A DNA stretch of 16,201 nt from O2-02-FULL-42-9 sp038043025 (lineage in GTDB: Bacteria; Pseudomonadota; Gammaproteobacteria; UBA12402): the NCBI GenBank assembly GCA_038043025.1, contig JBBTCW010000048.1, positions 1 through 16,201 on the forward strand, read 5' to 3'. Under the pieces are notes generated by a model. That model made no database searches and was not told the origin of the DNA. It saw only the letters and a program-made list of their open reading frames with translations. The position numbers and the translations under genes are program-made. This document shows positions 1-7,192 of the stretch, piece after piece. The stretch's first letter is position 1. Each line of letters begins with the position of its first letter.

Positions 1-2
1 GA

Positions 3-80
3 AATCATGATAAACTTATGTATAAACCCATGCTGCTTGCAGCGGGGATTTTTATGAAAGCGCGCCGAGATTGGGGTTAA
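3..80 (+). CDS. C-terminal end of an unidentified protein (partial, runs off the left edge)
   Basis: An open frame enters from the left edge and ends at TAA 78-80. The visible residues are NHDKLMYKPMLLAAGIFMKA followed by RRDWG. I do not recognise the family from this short tail. The LMYKPM stretch is encoded by DNA that recurs, inverted and in a coding frame, at the right end of the window, so this may be the end of a repeated gene rather than a single-copy one. The stop is only 3 bp from the stop of the convergent cysteine synthase gene, with no terminator between them. Confidence 0.4.
   Translation, partial: NHDKLMYKPMLLAAGIFMKARRDWG
14..33. repeat. Left arm of a 20-bp inverted repeat spanning the window
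   Basis: The sequence acttatgtataaacccatgc is found again, reverse-complemented and without mismatch, at 16148-16167. After an unrelated 8-nt stretch both copies continue with gcgggga (42-48 here). In both places the DNA reads in frame as MYKPM..AAG, so the copies look like related coding ends rather than a random match. Confidence 0.75.
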
Positions 81-83
81 ATT

Positions 84-1037
84 TTAACAAATCAAGCTCT
101 GGCTCTTTTTGCACTGGCAGTGATGCCGTTTGCTGGCTTCAAGGCCAAGCGATTGATACTTATAATAACCATCTGGAAAAACGGTGACAACCGTTGTAAA
201 TCTTTCATGCAATTTTTTTGCTGCCAAAAAATTTGCACCGGATGACATGCCGACGCAATAACCGTGTTTTTGTTTGAGCTCACGCGATGCCTGTCGCGCT
301 TCGTCTGAAGAAATACAAACCACTTCATGAATTATTTCATGTATATTGCCATTGTCGCCTTGCGCAATGGAAGGAATAAATCCGTCACCAATCCCCCCAA
401 TGCGATGAGCTCCTGGTTTACCACCGCTCATCACTGCTGACTCTGACGGTTCGACGGCAACAATATGAATGTTAGGATATTTTTCTTTTAAGGCTTTTCC
501 AATGCCAATCAATGTGCCGCCGGTTCCAACACCGGCAACAAGAGCATCGATTTTTTGGGCATAAGGTTTGATTTGACGTAAAATTTCTTGCCCCGTTGTA
601 TGCCGATGACATTCAACATTCAATGGATTTGAAAACTGATCGGGATTGAAATAACCATTTTCTTGAGCAAGTTTATCACGAATAGCAACGGCGCCCAGAA
701 AATCATTCGCCGCACATTCAATAAGCTCGCCGCCAAAATTTTTTATAATTTGTTTGCGCTCTTCGGTCATATTTTCAGGCATCACAATAATAATGCGGTA
801 CCCTTTTTTTCGCGCAAAATAGCTAAAAGATATCCCGGTGTTGCCGCTCGTTGCCTCGATGATGGTCATGCCGGGTTTTAATAAGCCCTGTTCTTCGCTT
901 TGTTCAATAATATATTTAGCAATTCTATCTTTGATGCTACCGCAGGGATTAGTGCACTCGAGTTTGGCGTAAACGCCCTCTAGCATTAAAAGAGGTGTAT
1001 TGCCAATTTCGAAAAAAGAGGTTTCTGCTATATTCAT
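84..1037 (-). CDS. PLP-dependent cysteine synthase (O-acetylserine sulfhydrylase family)
   Basis: A fold-type II PLP enzyme, probably making cysteine from O-acetylserine and sulfide, in the cytoplasm. From the ATG at 1037 the product is 317 aa; an upstream in-frame GTG (1049) would add four residues. I prefer the ATG because GTGAG lies 7 nt before it. The N-terminus has the family's GNTPLL motif. The PLP lysine is in GSIKDR (about residue 36), the substrate loop is TSGNTG (63-68), and the phosphate-binding glycine loop is GTGGT. The C-terminal PDGYYKYQSLG replaces the usual PDSGERYLS. A short Cys-rich tail follows, which is unusual. Cystathionine beta-synthase-like activity cannot be excluded, and CysK versus CysM cannot be decided here. 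The gene lies directly downstream of a truncated copy of the atpC start region and has no obvious promoter of its own. Confidence 0.88.
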   Translation of the reverse strand: MNIAETSFFEIGNTPLLMLEGVYAKLECTNPCGSIKDRIAKYIIEQSEEQGLLKPGMTIIEATSGNTGISFSYFARKKGYRIIIVMPENMTEERKQIIKNFGGELIECAANDFLGAVAIRDKLAQENGYFNPDQFSNPLNVECHRHTTGQEILRQIKPYAQKIDALVAGVGTGGTLIGIGKALKEKYPNIHIVAVEPSESAVMSGGKPGAHRIGGIGDGFIPSIAQGDNGNIHEIIHEVVCISSDEARQASRELKQKHGYCVGMSSGANFLAAKKLHERFTTVVTVFPDGYYKYQSLGLEASKRHHCQCKKSQSLIC

Positions 1038-1060
1038 GAAATTTCTCACTCTCGGCTAGT

Positions 1061-1231
1061 TCAGTGCGAATGACCGGGATAAATACCCATCTCACCTAAT
1101 TCAGCAGGCACGATTAATACGCGTGCACGACCTGAAAAAATAGATTCTTCAGCGCTGACGATATTGACTTCCATGGAGTCGCGAACGACGCCTTCATGTT
1201 TAAACTCGTGCTGTACTCGTTCGGTTGACAT
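1061..1231 (-). pseudogene. Truncated duplicate of the atpC 5' end (56 codons)
   Basis: This is a second copy of the first 55 codons of the epsilon-subunit gene. It starts at ATG 1231 and ends at a new TGA (1063-1061) where the copied segment stops. The only amino acid change in the shared part is Pro2 to Ser (a1228 against g2565). The final residue (His for Gln) comes from the new junction. It retains the atpC ribosome-binding region AAGAGAT upstream. The product would lack most of the beta-sandwich and the whole C-terminal helical hairpin, so it cannot be a working epsilon subunit. Its stop is 11 nt from the possible GTG start and 23 nt from the ATG start of the cysteine synthase gene, so if transcribed it would act as a leader ORF for that gene. 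Confidence 0.9.
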
Positions 1232-1299
1232 ATGTGCTATCTCTTTTAAAAAATATCATGTCGAATGTTGCCGGTTTATTTTTTCTGTCATTTCGAATC
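1065..1299 (-). repeat. Copy 1 of a ~235-bp direct repeat (atpC start plus atpD-atpC spacer)
   Basis: Aligned without gaps to 2402-2636 (constant offset 1337). I count three mismatches: 1228, 1235 and 1284. The homology begins inside atpC codon 56 and ends about 13 nt short of the atpD stop codon, so it contains the whole intergenic spacer. Beyond 1299 the two sequences diverge at once: copy 1 joins an IS110-type transposase remnant and copy 2 joins atpD. The high identity points to a recent event. Confidence 0.95.
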
Positions 1300-1300
1300 T

Positions 1301-1447
1301 CGGCGATTTATCAACCCAAGGTATTCCACGTTGAGCGACACTTCTCACGATGATCAATAATTTATGTGCTACGGCAGTTATCGCAACCTTTCCTAGTTTT
1401 TGTCGAGCTTTGAGACGCTCATAAAATCGTTTCGGTAAGGGATTGTA
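1301..1447 (-). mobile_element. Remnant of an IS110-family transposase (C-terminal fragment)
   Basis: In one minus-strand frame (1444 downwards) the sequence reads NPLPKRFYERLKARQKLGK, then VAITAVAHKLLIIVRSVAQRG. This resembles the C-terminal end of IS110/IS116/IS902 transposases, where a Phe-Tyr-x-Arg-Leu helix is followed by a basic segment and a KLLxI helix. An in-frame TGA lies just upstream (1450-1448), and there is no start codon or N-terminal DEDD catalytic domain, so this is a dead fragment. The frame runs on through the duplicated atpC spacer to a stop at 1258-1256, so the element's own end has been lost at the junction near 1300. Confidence 0.7.
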
Positions 1448-1504
1448 TCATATGCCGGGTATGGATCGATAGAGGATGGCGCAATCGACTGTATACGACT
1501 GCAG

Positions 1505-1526
1505 TATTGCTATAGTCATAGCAATA
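1505..1526. promoter_or_regulatory. Perfect palindrome, possible operator upstream of the secreted-protein gene
   Basis: The arms TATTGCTAT and ATAGCAATA (9 bp each) flank a 4-nt centre AGTC. It lies about 58 bp before the ATG at 1584 and overlaps the -35 element of the candidate promoter. There is no T-run after it, so a terminator is less likely than a protein-binding site. The assignment is inference from position. Confidence 0.4.
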
Positions 1527-1535
1527 TGTTAGATT
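1507..1535 (+). promoter_or_regulatory. Candidate promoter of the secreted-protein gene
   Basis: TTGCTA (1507-1512) and TAGATT (1530-1535) are separated by 17 bp, each matching the sigma-70 consensus at four of six positions. The palindrome at 1505-1526 covers the -35 element. The rest of the stretch 1445-1583 holds no gene that I can see. Confidence 0.4.
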
Positions 1536-1583
1536 TTGGTGGAATCCAGGTGATTTCCTGCTGGCGTAACTAAAGGAGGTTTT

Positions 1584-1997
1584 ATGCGGAATATCGTTAT
1601 TATTTTGGTTGGATTGCTAACCAGTTTGGCTTCATTTTCTACCTTAGCTTTCAATATCACCATACGAAATAATACAAATTATTCAATTATTGCGTATATG
1701 AATGATGTCAGCCCAGGAACAGTAGAGCGTATATTTACTGACAACAGTCGCACTGTCACAAGCAACAGGGAAACAGAGGTTCAGATTAGCTACGCTCAAC
1801 CATATAGTTGCAGCAATCAAGCGTATAACATAAATGATAATTGTGCAAAAGTAAAGACAATCCCTGAACGCTTTACTTGTCATATTTCTTCTACGAGAAC
1901 CATATTAGTAACAGGAGCGTGCTCCAGCCCAAGAGCCGAATATAACGCGTGCGGTAGTGGGTCACATTTAGCAGTAAGCCCATGTCCAGCTTCATAA
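1584..1997 (+). CDS. Small secreted six-cysteine protein of unknown function
   Basis: The 137-aa product has a clear Sec signal peptide: MRN, a hydrophobic core (residues 4-22), and a likely cut after Leu-Ala (22/23). The mature part of about 115 residues starts NITIRNNTNYSIIAY, an Asn/Thr-rich beta-like opening. It contains six cysteines (76, 87, 99, 113, 123, 134), which would fit three disulfides in the periplasm or outside the cell. No catalytic motif is visible and I do not recognise the family. The start is secure: a perfect AAAGGAGG (1572-1579) sits 4 nt before the ATG. It is the only plus-strand gene in this part of the window and lies between two copies of the atpC 5' end, beside a transposase remnant, so it was probably acquired. 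A secreted effector or a surface protein are both possible. Confidence 0.7.
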   Translation: MRNIVIILVGLLTSLASFSTLAFNITIRNNTNYSIIAYMNDVSPGTVERIFTDNSRTVTSNRETEVQISYAQPYSCSNQAYNINDNCAKVKTIPERFTCHISSTRTILVTGACSSPRAEYNACGSGSHLAVSPCPAS

Positions 1998-2109
1998 AGA
2001 TGATCCTCAGTAACCGAACATTAGGAGATTCTATCTGACGGATGTCACTTTTGGCGACAAGAAAGTTCAGTTATCAAAAGAGTGTTTGGTTGTGCCCATT
2101 GGGTATAAC
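1998..2109. other. Gap between convergent genes, no clear terminator
   Basis: This stretch separates the ends of the plus-strand secreted-protein gene and minus-strand atpC. A terminator for the long atp transcript would be expected here, but I see only a weak CCCA/TGGG pairing near 2096-2104 and no T-run on either strand. Confidence 0.4.
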
Positions 2110-2568
2110 TTATCGGCGGCGTTTTTTAGCGGCTTTGAGCTGAGCCATAGCATTCGCAAGTTCGATCAACACAGCGGTATAATCATCCATTTTTTTGCCG
2201 GTTGTTAATATTTTTTTGGCACTTTCTCGTGCTTCTTCGGCGCGCTGTAAATCAATGTCTTCAGCGCGAATGACCGTGTCTGCTAAAATTGTCACGCAAT
2301 GGGGTTGAATTTCCATAATGCCGCCCGACACATAATAAGATCTCTCGATATCATCCATACCAAACAAGTTAATCGCACCCGGCACCAACATCGTTAACAA
2401 TTGCGAATGACCGGGATAAATACCCATCTCACCTAATTCAGCAGGCACGATTAATACGCGTGCACGACCTGAAAAAATAGATTCTTCAGCGCTGACGATA
2501 TTGACTTCCATGGAGTCGCGAACGACGCCTTCATGTTTAAACTCGTGCTGTACTCGTTCGGTTGGCAT
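2110..2568 (-). CDS. atpC: ATP synthase epsilon subunit (F1)
   Basis: Epsilon subunit of the F1 central stalk, which couples gamma to the c-ring and can inhibit ATP hydrolysis. The N-terminal beta-sandwich shows VSAEESIFSGRA and a GELGI-like motif (AELGEMGIYPGHSQLL), with SGGIMEIQP in the middle. The C-terminal helical hairpin (about residues 108-150) is Ala/Arg/Lys-rich. At 152 aa it is longer than the E. coli protein (139) because about 19 residues precede MEVNIVSAEE. An internal ATG (2511) would give the usual length but lacks a good ribosome binding site, while AAGAGA precedes ATG 2568. It is the last gene of the atp cluster, 81 nt after atpD. Its 5' part is duplicated at 1065-1299. Confidence 0.96.
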   Translation of the reverse strand: MPTERVQHEFKHEGVVRDSMEVNIVSAEESIFSGRARVLIVPAELGEMGIYPGHSQLLTMLVPGAINLFGMDDIERSYYVSGGIMEIQPHCVTILADTVIRAEDIDLQRAEEARESAKKILTTGKKMDDYTAVLIELANAMAQLKAAKKRRR

Positions 2569-2636
2569 ATGTACTATCTCTTTTAAAAAATATCATGTCG
2601 AATGTTGCCGGTTTATTTTTCCTGTCATTTCGAATC
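2402..2636 (-). repeat. Copy 2 of the ~235-bp direct repeat (in the intact atpC)
   Basis: This is the parental copy, because it lies in its native place between atpD and the rest of atpC. It covers the spacer, the ribosome binding site and the first 55 codons of atpC. The second copy is at 1065-1299. Confidence 0.95.
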
Positions 2637-2649
2637 CCGCCAGCTGAAT

Positions 2650-4032
2650 TTATATATGCTTCGCCTTCTCAACCGCTTCTTCAATTGTACCGACCATGTA
2701 AAACGCCTGTTCTGGCAAATCATCATGCTCGCCATCCAAAATTGCCTTAAATCCGCGAATGGTATCCTTTAATGATACGTATTTACCTTTCATGCCCGTA
2801 AATGTTTCTGCCACAAAGAATGGTTGTGACAAGAATTTCTGTATTTTACGCGCACGTAACACCGTTAATTTATCTTCCTCTGATAATTCATCCATACCTA
2901 AAATAGCAATAATATCGCGCAATTCTTTATAGCGCTGCAACGTCATTTGCACACCACGCGCCACATTATAATGCTCTTCGCCCAACACCAGTGGATCTAA
3001 TTGGCGACTGCTGGAATCCAATGGATCTACCGCAGGATAAATACCTAATTCTGCAATTTGCCGTGATAACACCACCGTTGCATCTAAATGTGAGAACGTT
3101 GTTGCCGGCGACGGATCGGTCAAATCATCTGCCGGCACATACACGGCCTGCACTGATGTGATGGAGCCTGTTTTCGTCGATGTAATACGTTCTTGCAAAA
3201 TACCCATTTCTTCAGCCAATGTCGGTTGATAACCCACGGCAGATGGCATACGGCCTAACAATGCAGACACTTCAGTGCCGGCCAAGGTATAACGATAAAT
3301 ATTATCGATAAACAACAATACGTCTTTTCCTTTGTCGCGGAAATATTCTGATACCGTCAAACCAGTTAACGCCACGCGAAAACGATTGCCCGGCGGCTCA
3401 TTCATCTGACCATAAACCAAGGCTACTTTATCCAACACGTTTGAATCTTTCATTTCGTGATAAAAATCGTTGCCTTCTCGTGTTCGTTCACCAACACCGG
3501 CAAACACCGAACAACCCGCATGTTCTAATGCGATGTTTCGAATCAATTCCATCATGTTCACAGTTTTGCCCACACCGGCACCACCGAACAAACCAATTTT
3601 ACCGCCTTTCGCAAACGGAATAATTAAATCGATCACCTTAATACCGGTTTCTAATAATTCTTGTGTGCCTGTTTGATCCGCAAATTCAGGAGCCTTTCGG
3701 TGAATCGGCCAACGCTCTTCTTCACCAATCGGACCCATTTCATCAATGGGATCACCTAACACATTCATGATGCGACCCAACGTTTTATCCCCTACCGGAA
3801 TACTGATCGGCGCTTTGGTGTCAATCACATCAATGCCGCGTCGCAACCCATCGGTTGTACCCATTGCCAATGTTCGAACGATGCCATCGCCCAATTGTTG
3901 TTGTGTTTCGAGCGTGATCTTTGTTCCAACAACCGTCAATGCGCTGTTTACTTTTGGCGTTGCGCCGCGAGGAAACTCAACGTCAACGACTGCACCAATG
4001 ACTTCAACTATTTTTCCGGTTTGTGTATTCAT
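2650..4032 (-). CDS. atpD: ATP synthase beta subunit (F1, catalytic)
   Basis: The catalytic subunit of F1. At 460 aa it has the same length as the E. coli protein. The P-loop GGAGVGKT is at 150-157, the catalytic glutamate follows in GERTREGNDFY (E182), the NIYRYTLAGTEVSALLGRMP stretch is at 244-263, and DELSEED is at 381-387. The usual NIYRFTLAG Phe is Tyr here, a mild change. The start ATG 4032 has AAGAGGCG about 9 nt upstream. The gap to atpG is 189 bp, much longer than normal in this operon, and contains palindromic repeats. That could uncouple beta expression from the upstream subunits. Confidence 0.98.
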   Translation of the reverse strand: MNTQTGKIVEVIGAVVDVEFPRGATPKVNSALTVVGTKITLETQQQLGDGIVRTLAMGTTDGLRRGIDVIDTKAPISIPVGDKTLGRIMNVLGDPIDEMGPIGEEERWPIHRKAPEFADQTGTQELLETGIKVIDLIIPFAKGGKIGLFGGAGVGKTVNMMELIRNIALEHAGCSVFAGVGERTREGNDFYHEMKDSNVLDKVALVYGQMNEPPGNRFRVALTGLTVSEYFRDKGKDVLLFIDNIYRYTLAGTEVSALLGRMPSAVGYQPTLAEEMGILQERITSTKTGSITSVQAVYVPADDLTDPSPATTFSHLDATVVLSRQIAELGIYPAVDPLDSSSRQLDPLVLGEEHYNVARGVQMTLQRYKELRDIIAILGMDELSEEDKLTVLRARKIQKFLSQPFFVAETFTGMKGKYVSLKDTIRGFKAILDGEHDDLPEQAFYMVGTIEEAVEKAKHI

Positions 4033-4077
4033 GCATTTTCGCCTCTTTTTCTAACTTTCAATAAATTCGTTTTATGT

Positions 4078-4220
4078 CTCAGTTCAGAGGTATAAGTCGG
4101 TCTCAGCTCAGAGGACGCAACACGTTCATCTGATTCTAAACAATCTGTTTTCTTCCTCATTCATCCCGTTCTACCAATGAATACCAGCTTACCTCTGAGC
4201 TGAGGATTGTAAGAGCTGAG
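4078..4220. repeat. CTCAGCTCAGAGG palindromic repeat cluster between atpG and atpD
   Basis: On the plus strand there are CTCAGTTCAGAGG (4078-4090) and CTCAGCTCAGAGG (4102-4114), then about 77 nt of unrelated sequence, then the exact inverse CCTCTGAGCTGAG (4192-4204) and a partial AGCTGAG (4214-4220). The outer 13-bp arms are perfectly complementary and could form a long stem in the atp mRNA. The 16-mer GGTCTCAGCTCAGAGG (4099-4114) recurs at 12905-12920. This looks like a small non-autonomous mobile repeat (MITE-like) inserted in the operon. The mobility is inference. Confidence 0.75.
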
Positions 4221-4221
4221 T

Positions 4222-5085
4222 TTATTTTATAGCCGCTGCGCCGCCGACAATTTCGGAGATTTCTTGCGTAATGGCTGCTTGTCGCGCTTTGTTATATACC
4301 AATTGTAATTCTTTAATCAATTCATCTGCATTATTGGTCGCATTCATCATGGATAACATGCGCGCCGACTGCTCGCTCGCTAAATTTTCTACTGTGCTTT
4401 GATAAACCTCCATTTCTAAATAACGTTTCATCAAATGATCCAATAATTTTTTTGGATCGGGCTCATAAATGTAATCCCAACGCGCTTTTTTATGAGCCTC
4501 CTGCGGCGTAATCGGCAATAACTGCTGAATGGTCGCTTGTTGCTTCATCGTGCTAATGAATTTATTGTAGCAAACAAATAACATGTCGATTTTTGCATCT
4601 TGATAAGACTCCATCATGATTTTCACCATCCCGATGACGTCTTCAAGATGTGTTTTGTCATCAATATGATTTCCTTTCGCCACTACATTCCCACCAAAAT
4701 GACGAAAAAAAGCATCGGCTTTATTGCCCACCAAACTCAAATCGGTTTCGACGCCTTTGCTCTCCCAACGCTGCATGTCCTTTAATGTTGCGCGCAACAC
4801 ATTGGTATTTAATGCCCCGCATAAACCACGATCGGTAGTAATAACAATATAACCCACTTTTTTAACTGTCGACCGTATCTTCATGTACGCATTTTTATAC
4901 TCTGGGTTCGCCAGCGCCAAATGTGCAATAACATCTAACAGCTTTTCAGCATACGGGCGCGTTGCCGCCATGCGGTTTTGTGTTTTACGCATTTTACTCG
5001 AGGCCACCATCTGCATCGCTTTGGTAATCTTCTTTGTGCTTTTTACGCTCTCGATCTTTGTGCGTATCTCGCGCGAACCTGCCAT
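4222..5085 (-). CDS. atpG: ATP synthase gamma subunit (F1 rotor shaft)
   Basis: Gamma forms the rotating coiled-coil shaft in F1. At 287 aa it has the E. coli length. The N-terminal helix reads MAGSREIRTKIESVKSTKKI with the conserved ITKAMQMVASSKMRK next. The middle carries the family ITTDRGLCGALN motif. The C-terminal helix includes the family's ASEQSARMLSMMNATNNA and the ending NKARQAAITQEISEIVGGAAA. The ATG at 5085 lies one base after the atpA stop, so translation is likely coupled. Confidence 0.97.
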   Translation of the reverse strand: MAGSREIRTKIESVKSTKKITKAMQMVASSKMRKTQNRMAATRPYAEKLLDVIAHLALANPEYKNAYMKIRSTVKKVGYIVITTDRGLCGALNTNVLRATLKDMQRWESKGVETDLSLVGNKADAFFRHFGGNVVAKGNHIDDKTHLEDVIGMVKIMMESYQDAKIDMLFVCYNKFISTMKQQATIQQLLPITPQEAHKKARWDYIYEPDPKKLLDHLMKRYLEMEVYQSTVENLASEQSARMLSMMNATNNADELIKELQLVYNKARQAAITQEISEIVGGAAAIK

Positions 5086-5086
5086 A

Positions 5087-6640
5087 TTATGCCTGCTTCC
5101 AATTTGACGTTCCCTTGAATGTTTCGACGATCTTTTTCATTTCTGCTTCAATGGTGTCGTTATAATCATGTTTTTCATTCAATGATCTTAAGAAATCTGC
5201 ATGCTTCAACCCCACATAAGCATGTAATTCTTTTTCAAAACGCGGAATTTCAGAAACGTCAACATCATCTAAATAACCACGATCTGCCGCCAACAATGAA
5301 AAGGCCATCAAGCCAACGTTAAGTGGCGCGTATTGTTTTTGCTTCATGATTTCAACCATGCGCTCTCCACGATTCAATTGTTTCTTCGTCGAATCATCTA
5401 AATCTGATGAAAACTGAGCGAATGCCTCTAATTCACGATATTGCGCCAATGATAAACGCACACCGCCCGATAATTTCTTAATCAGTTTCGTTTGTGCAGC
5501 ACCACCCACACGAGACACTGAAATACCAGAGCTCATGGCCGGACGAATACCGGAATGGAATAAATCGGTTTCTAAGAAAATTTGTCCATCGGTAATCGAA
5601 ATGACGTTAGTCGGAATAAAGGCTGACACGTCACCGGCTTGCGTTTCCACAATGGGTAACGCGGTTAAAGAGCCTGTTTTACCTTTGATTTTACCTTTTG
5701 TAATCTCTTCGATGTAATGTGCGCCGACGCGTGACGCGCGCTCTAACAGGCGTGAATGTAAATAGAAAATATCACCGGGATACGCTTCACGGCCTGGCGG
5801 GCGTCGCAACAACAATGAAATTTGTCGATACGCCCATGCATGCTTGGTCAAATCATCGTAAATAATTAATGCATCTTCGCCGCGATCACGAAAATATTCA
5901 CCCATTGAACAACCGGCATAGGGTGCAAGATATTGCATGGACGCCGGCAATGCGGCTGATGCATCGACAATGATCGTATGTTTCAATGCATCAAATTCTT
6001 CTAACTTACGTGTGACCGCTGCAATGGTCGACGCTTTTTGTCCGATTGCAACATAAACACACTTAACGCCTGACTCTCTCTGGTTAATAATCGTGTCAAT
6101 CGCGATGGCTGTTTTACCGGTTTGACGATCACCAATAATCAATTCACGTTGTCCACGACCCACCGGTACCATGGAGTCAATCGCTTTTAATCCCGTATGT
6201 ACAGGCTGACTAACGGATTGACGATAAATAACACCCGGCGCAATTTTTTCAACGGGCGATGTAAATTTCGTTTCGATCGGCCCTTTTTCATCAACAGGAT
6301 TACCCATGGCATCCACCACACGACCCAATAATGCTTCGCCGACGGGCACTTCTAAAATTCTGCCGGTACAGCGTACTTTTTCGCCTTCGGTAAGATCTTC
6401 ATAGTCGCCTAAAACAACCGCACCAACAGTATCGCGCTCTAAGTTCAACGCCAATCCATATCGGTTACCGGGAAACTCGATCATTTCACCCTGCATCACA
6501 TCGCCCAACCCATGAATGCGCACAATGCCATCTTCAACACTGAGAATCGTGCCCTCGGTGCGGCTTTCGGCCTTAAGATCAAATTGCTGAATACGTTTCT
6601 TTATAACATCACTGATTTCAGCAGAAGTTAATTGCATCAT
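5087..6640 (-). CDS. atpA: ATP synthase alpha subunit (F1)
   Basis: The non-catalytic nucleotide-binding subunit of F1, 517 aa (513 in E. coli). The P-loop GDRQTGKT is at 170-177. The stretch ISLLLRRPPGREAYPGD (274-290) and the arginine finger in SVSRVGGAAQTK (R377) are present. The segment just before the finger reads PAMSSG where many relatives have PAINPG. Two ATGs are adjacent at the start, and the first overlaps the atpH stop as ATGA, typical of coupled translation. The next gene, atpG, begins one base after the stop. Confidence 0.98.
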   Translation of the reverse strand: MMQLTSAEISDVIKKRIQQFDLKAESRTEGTILSVEDGIVRIHGLGDVMQGEMIEFPGNRYGLALNLERDTVGAVVLGDYEDLTEGEKVRCTGRILEVPVGEALLGRVVDAMGNPVDEKGPIETKFTSPVEKIAPGVIYRQSVSQPVHTGLKAIDSMVPVGRGQRELIIGDRQTGKTAIAIDTIINQRESGVKCVYVAIGQKASTIAAVTRKLEEFDALKHTIIVDASAALPASMQYLAPYAGCSMGEYFRDRGEDALIIYDDLTKHAWAYRQISLLLRRPPGREAYPGDIFYLHSRLLERASRVGAHYIEEITKGKIKGKTGSLTALPIVETQAGDVSAFIPTNVISITDGQIFLETDLFHSGIRPAMSSGISVSRVGGAAQTKLIKKLSGGVRLSLAQYRELEAFAQFSSDLDDSTKKQLNRGERMVEIMKQKQYAPLNVGLMAFSLLAADRGYLDDVDVSEIPRFEKELHAYVGLKHADFLRSLNEKHDYNDTIEAEMKKIVETFKGTSNWKQA

Positions 6641-7179
6641 AATGCTGTTCCTTCCAAAAATTTCGTTAATCTAACCAACTGTGCTCGGCCAGAACCATCA
6701 ATTACTAAATCACCGGCACGAATAATCGCGCCCCCTAAAATGCTCGAATCTACTTGGCAGTTTAATTCCACTTTGTATTTCAAGCGTTTCTCCAAAGCCA
6801 AAGTCAATTCGGCTTTTTCGCTGTCCGTTAATTCATAAGCAGAAGTAACATCCACCCATTTAAGCTTCTGATGCTCTGAGTGTAATGCTTCAAACCCTTT
6901 GTAAATCTCAGGCAATGCATCGAAGCGCTGATATTCTGCTAACATGCGTAAAAAATTACTAAATTTAGAGTCTTTTGATTTTTTCAACACATCTAAAAAA
7001 ACATCTAATATTTGTTCTGGCAACAGGCTTGGATGGTTAAATAATTTTTGCATATCCCCATCCGATGCAATCAGCGATGCGTTCAGTAAAGCGCGCGACC
7101 ATTCCTTTAAATGATCGTTTTCTCTCGCAAATTCAAATGCAGCTTTTGCATAAGGTCTTGCTAATGTTACTAATTCCAT
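6637..7179 (-). CDS. atpH: ATP synthase delta subunit (F1 peripheral stalk)
   Basis: Delta links F1 to the b-subunit stalk. It is 180 aa (177 in E. coli). The start TLARPYAKAAFEFA is the conserved N-terminal helix of the OSCP/delta family. The C-terminal part shows VDSSILGGAIIRAGDLVIDG, the family's most conserved region. A modest AACAGG precedes the ATG. The 3' end overlaps the atpA start by 4 bp, and the gene lies 13 nt after atpF. Confidence 0.96.
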   Translation of the reverse strand: MELVTLARPYAKAAFEFARENDHLKEWSRALLNASLIASDGDMQKLFNHPSLLPEQILDVFLDVLKKSKDSKFSNFLRMLAEYQRFDALPEIYKGFEALHSEHQKLKWVDVTSAYELTDSEKAELTLALEKRLKYKVELNCQVDSSILGGAIIRAGDLVIDGSGRAQLVRLTKFLEGTAL

Positions 7180-7192
7180 CGCATTTAGCCTG

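Noticed and set aside
2015..2140. Open plus-strand stretch after the secreted-protein gene (reads LTDVTFGDKKVQLSKE)
   Set aside because: It has no start codon with a ribosome binding site, and runs into antisense of atpC, so it is not supported as a gene.
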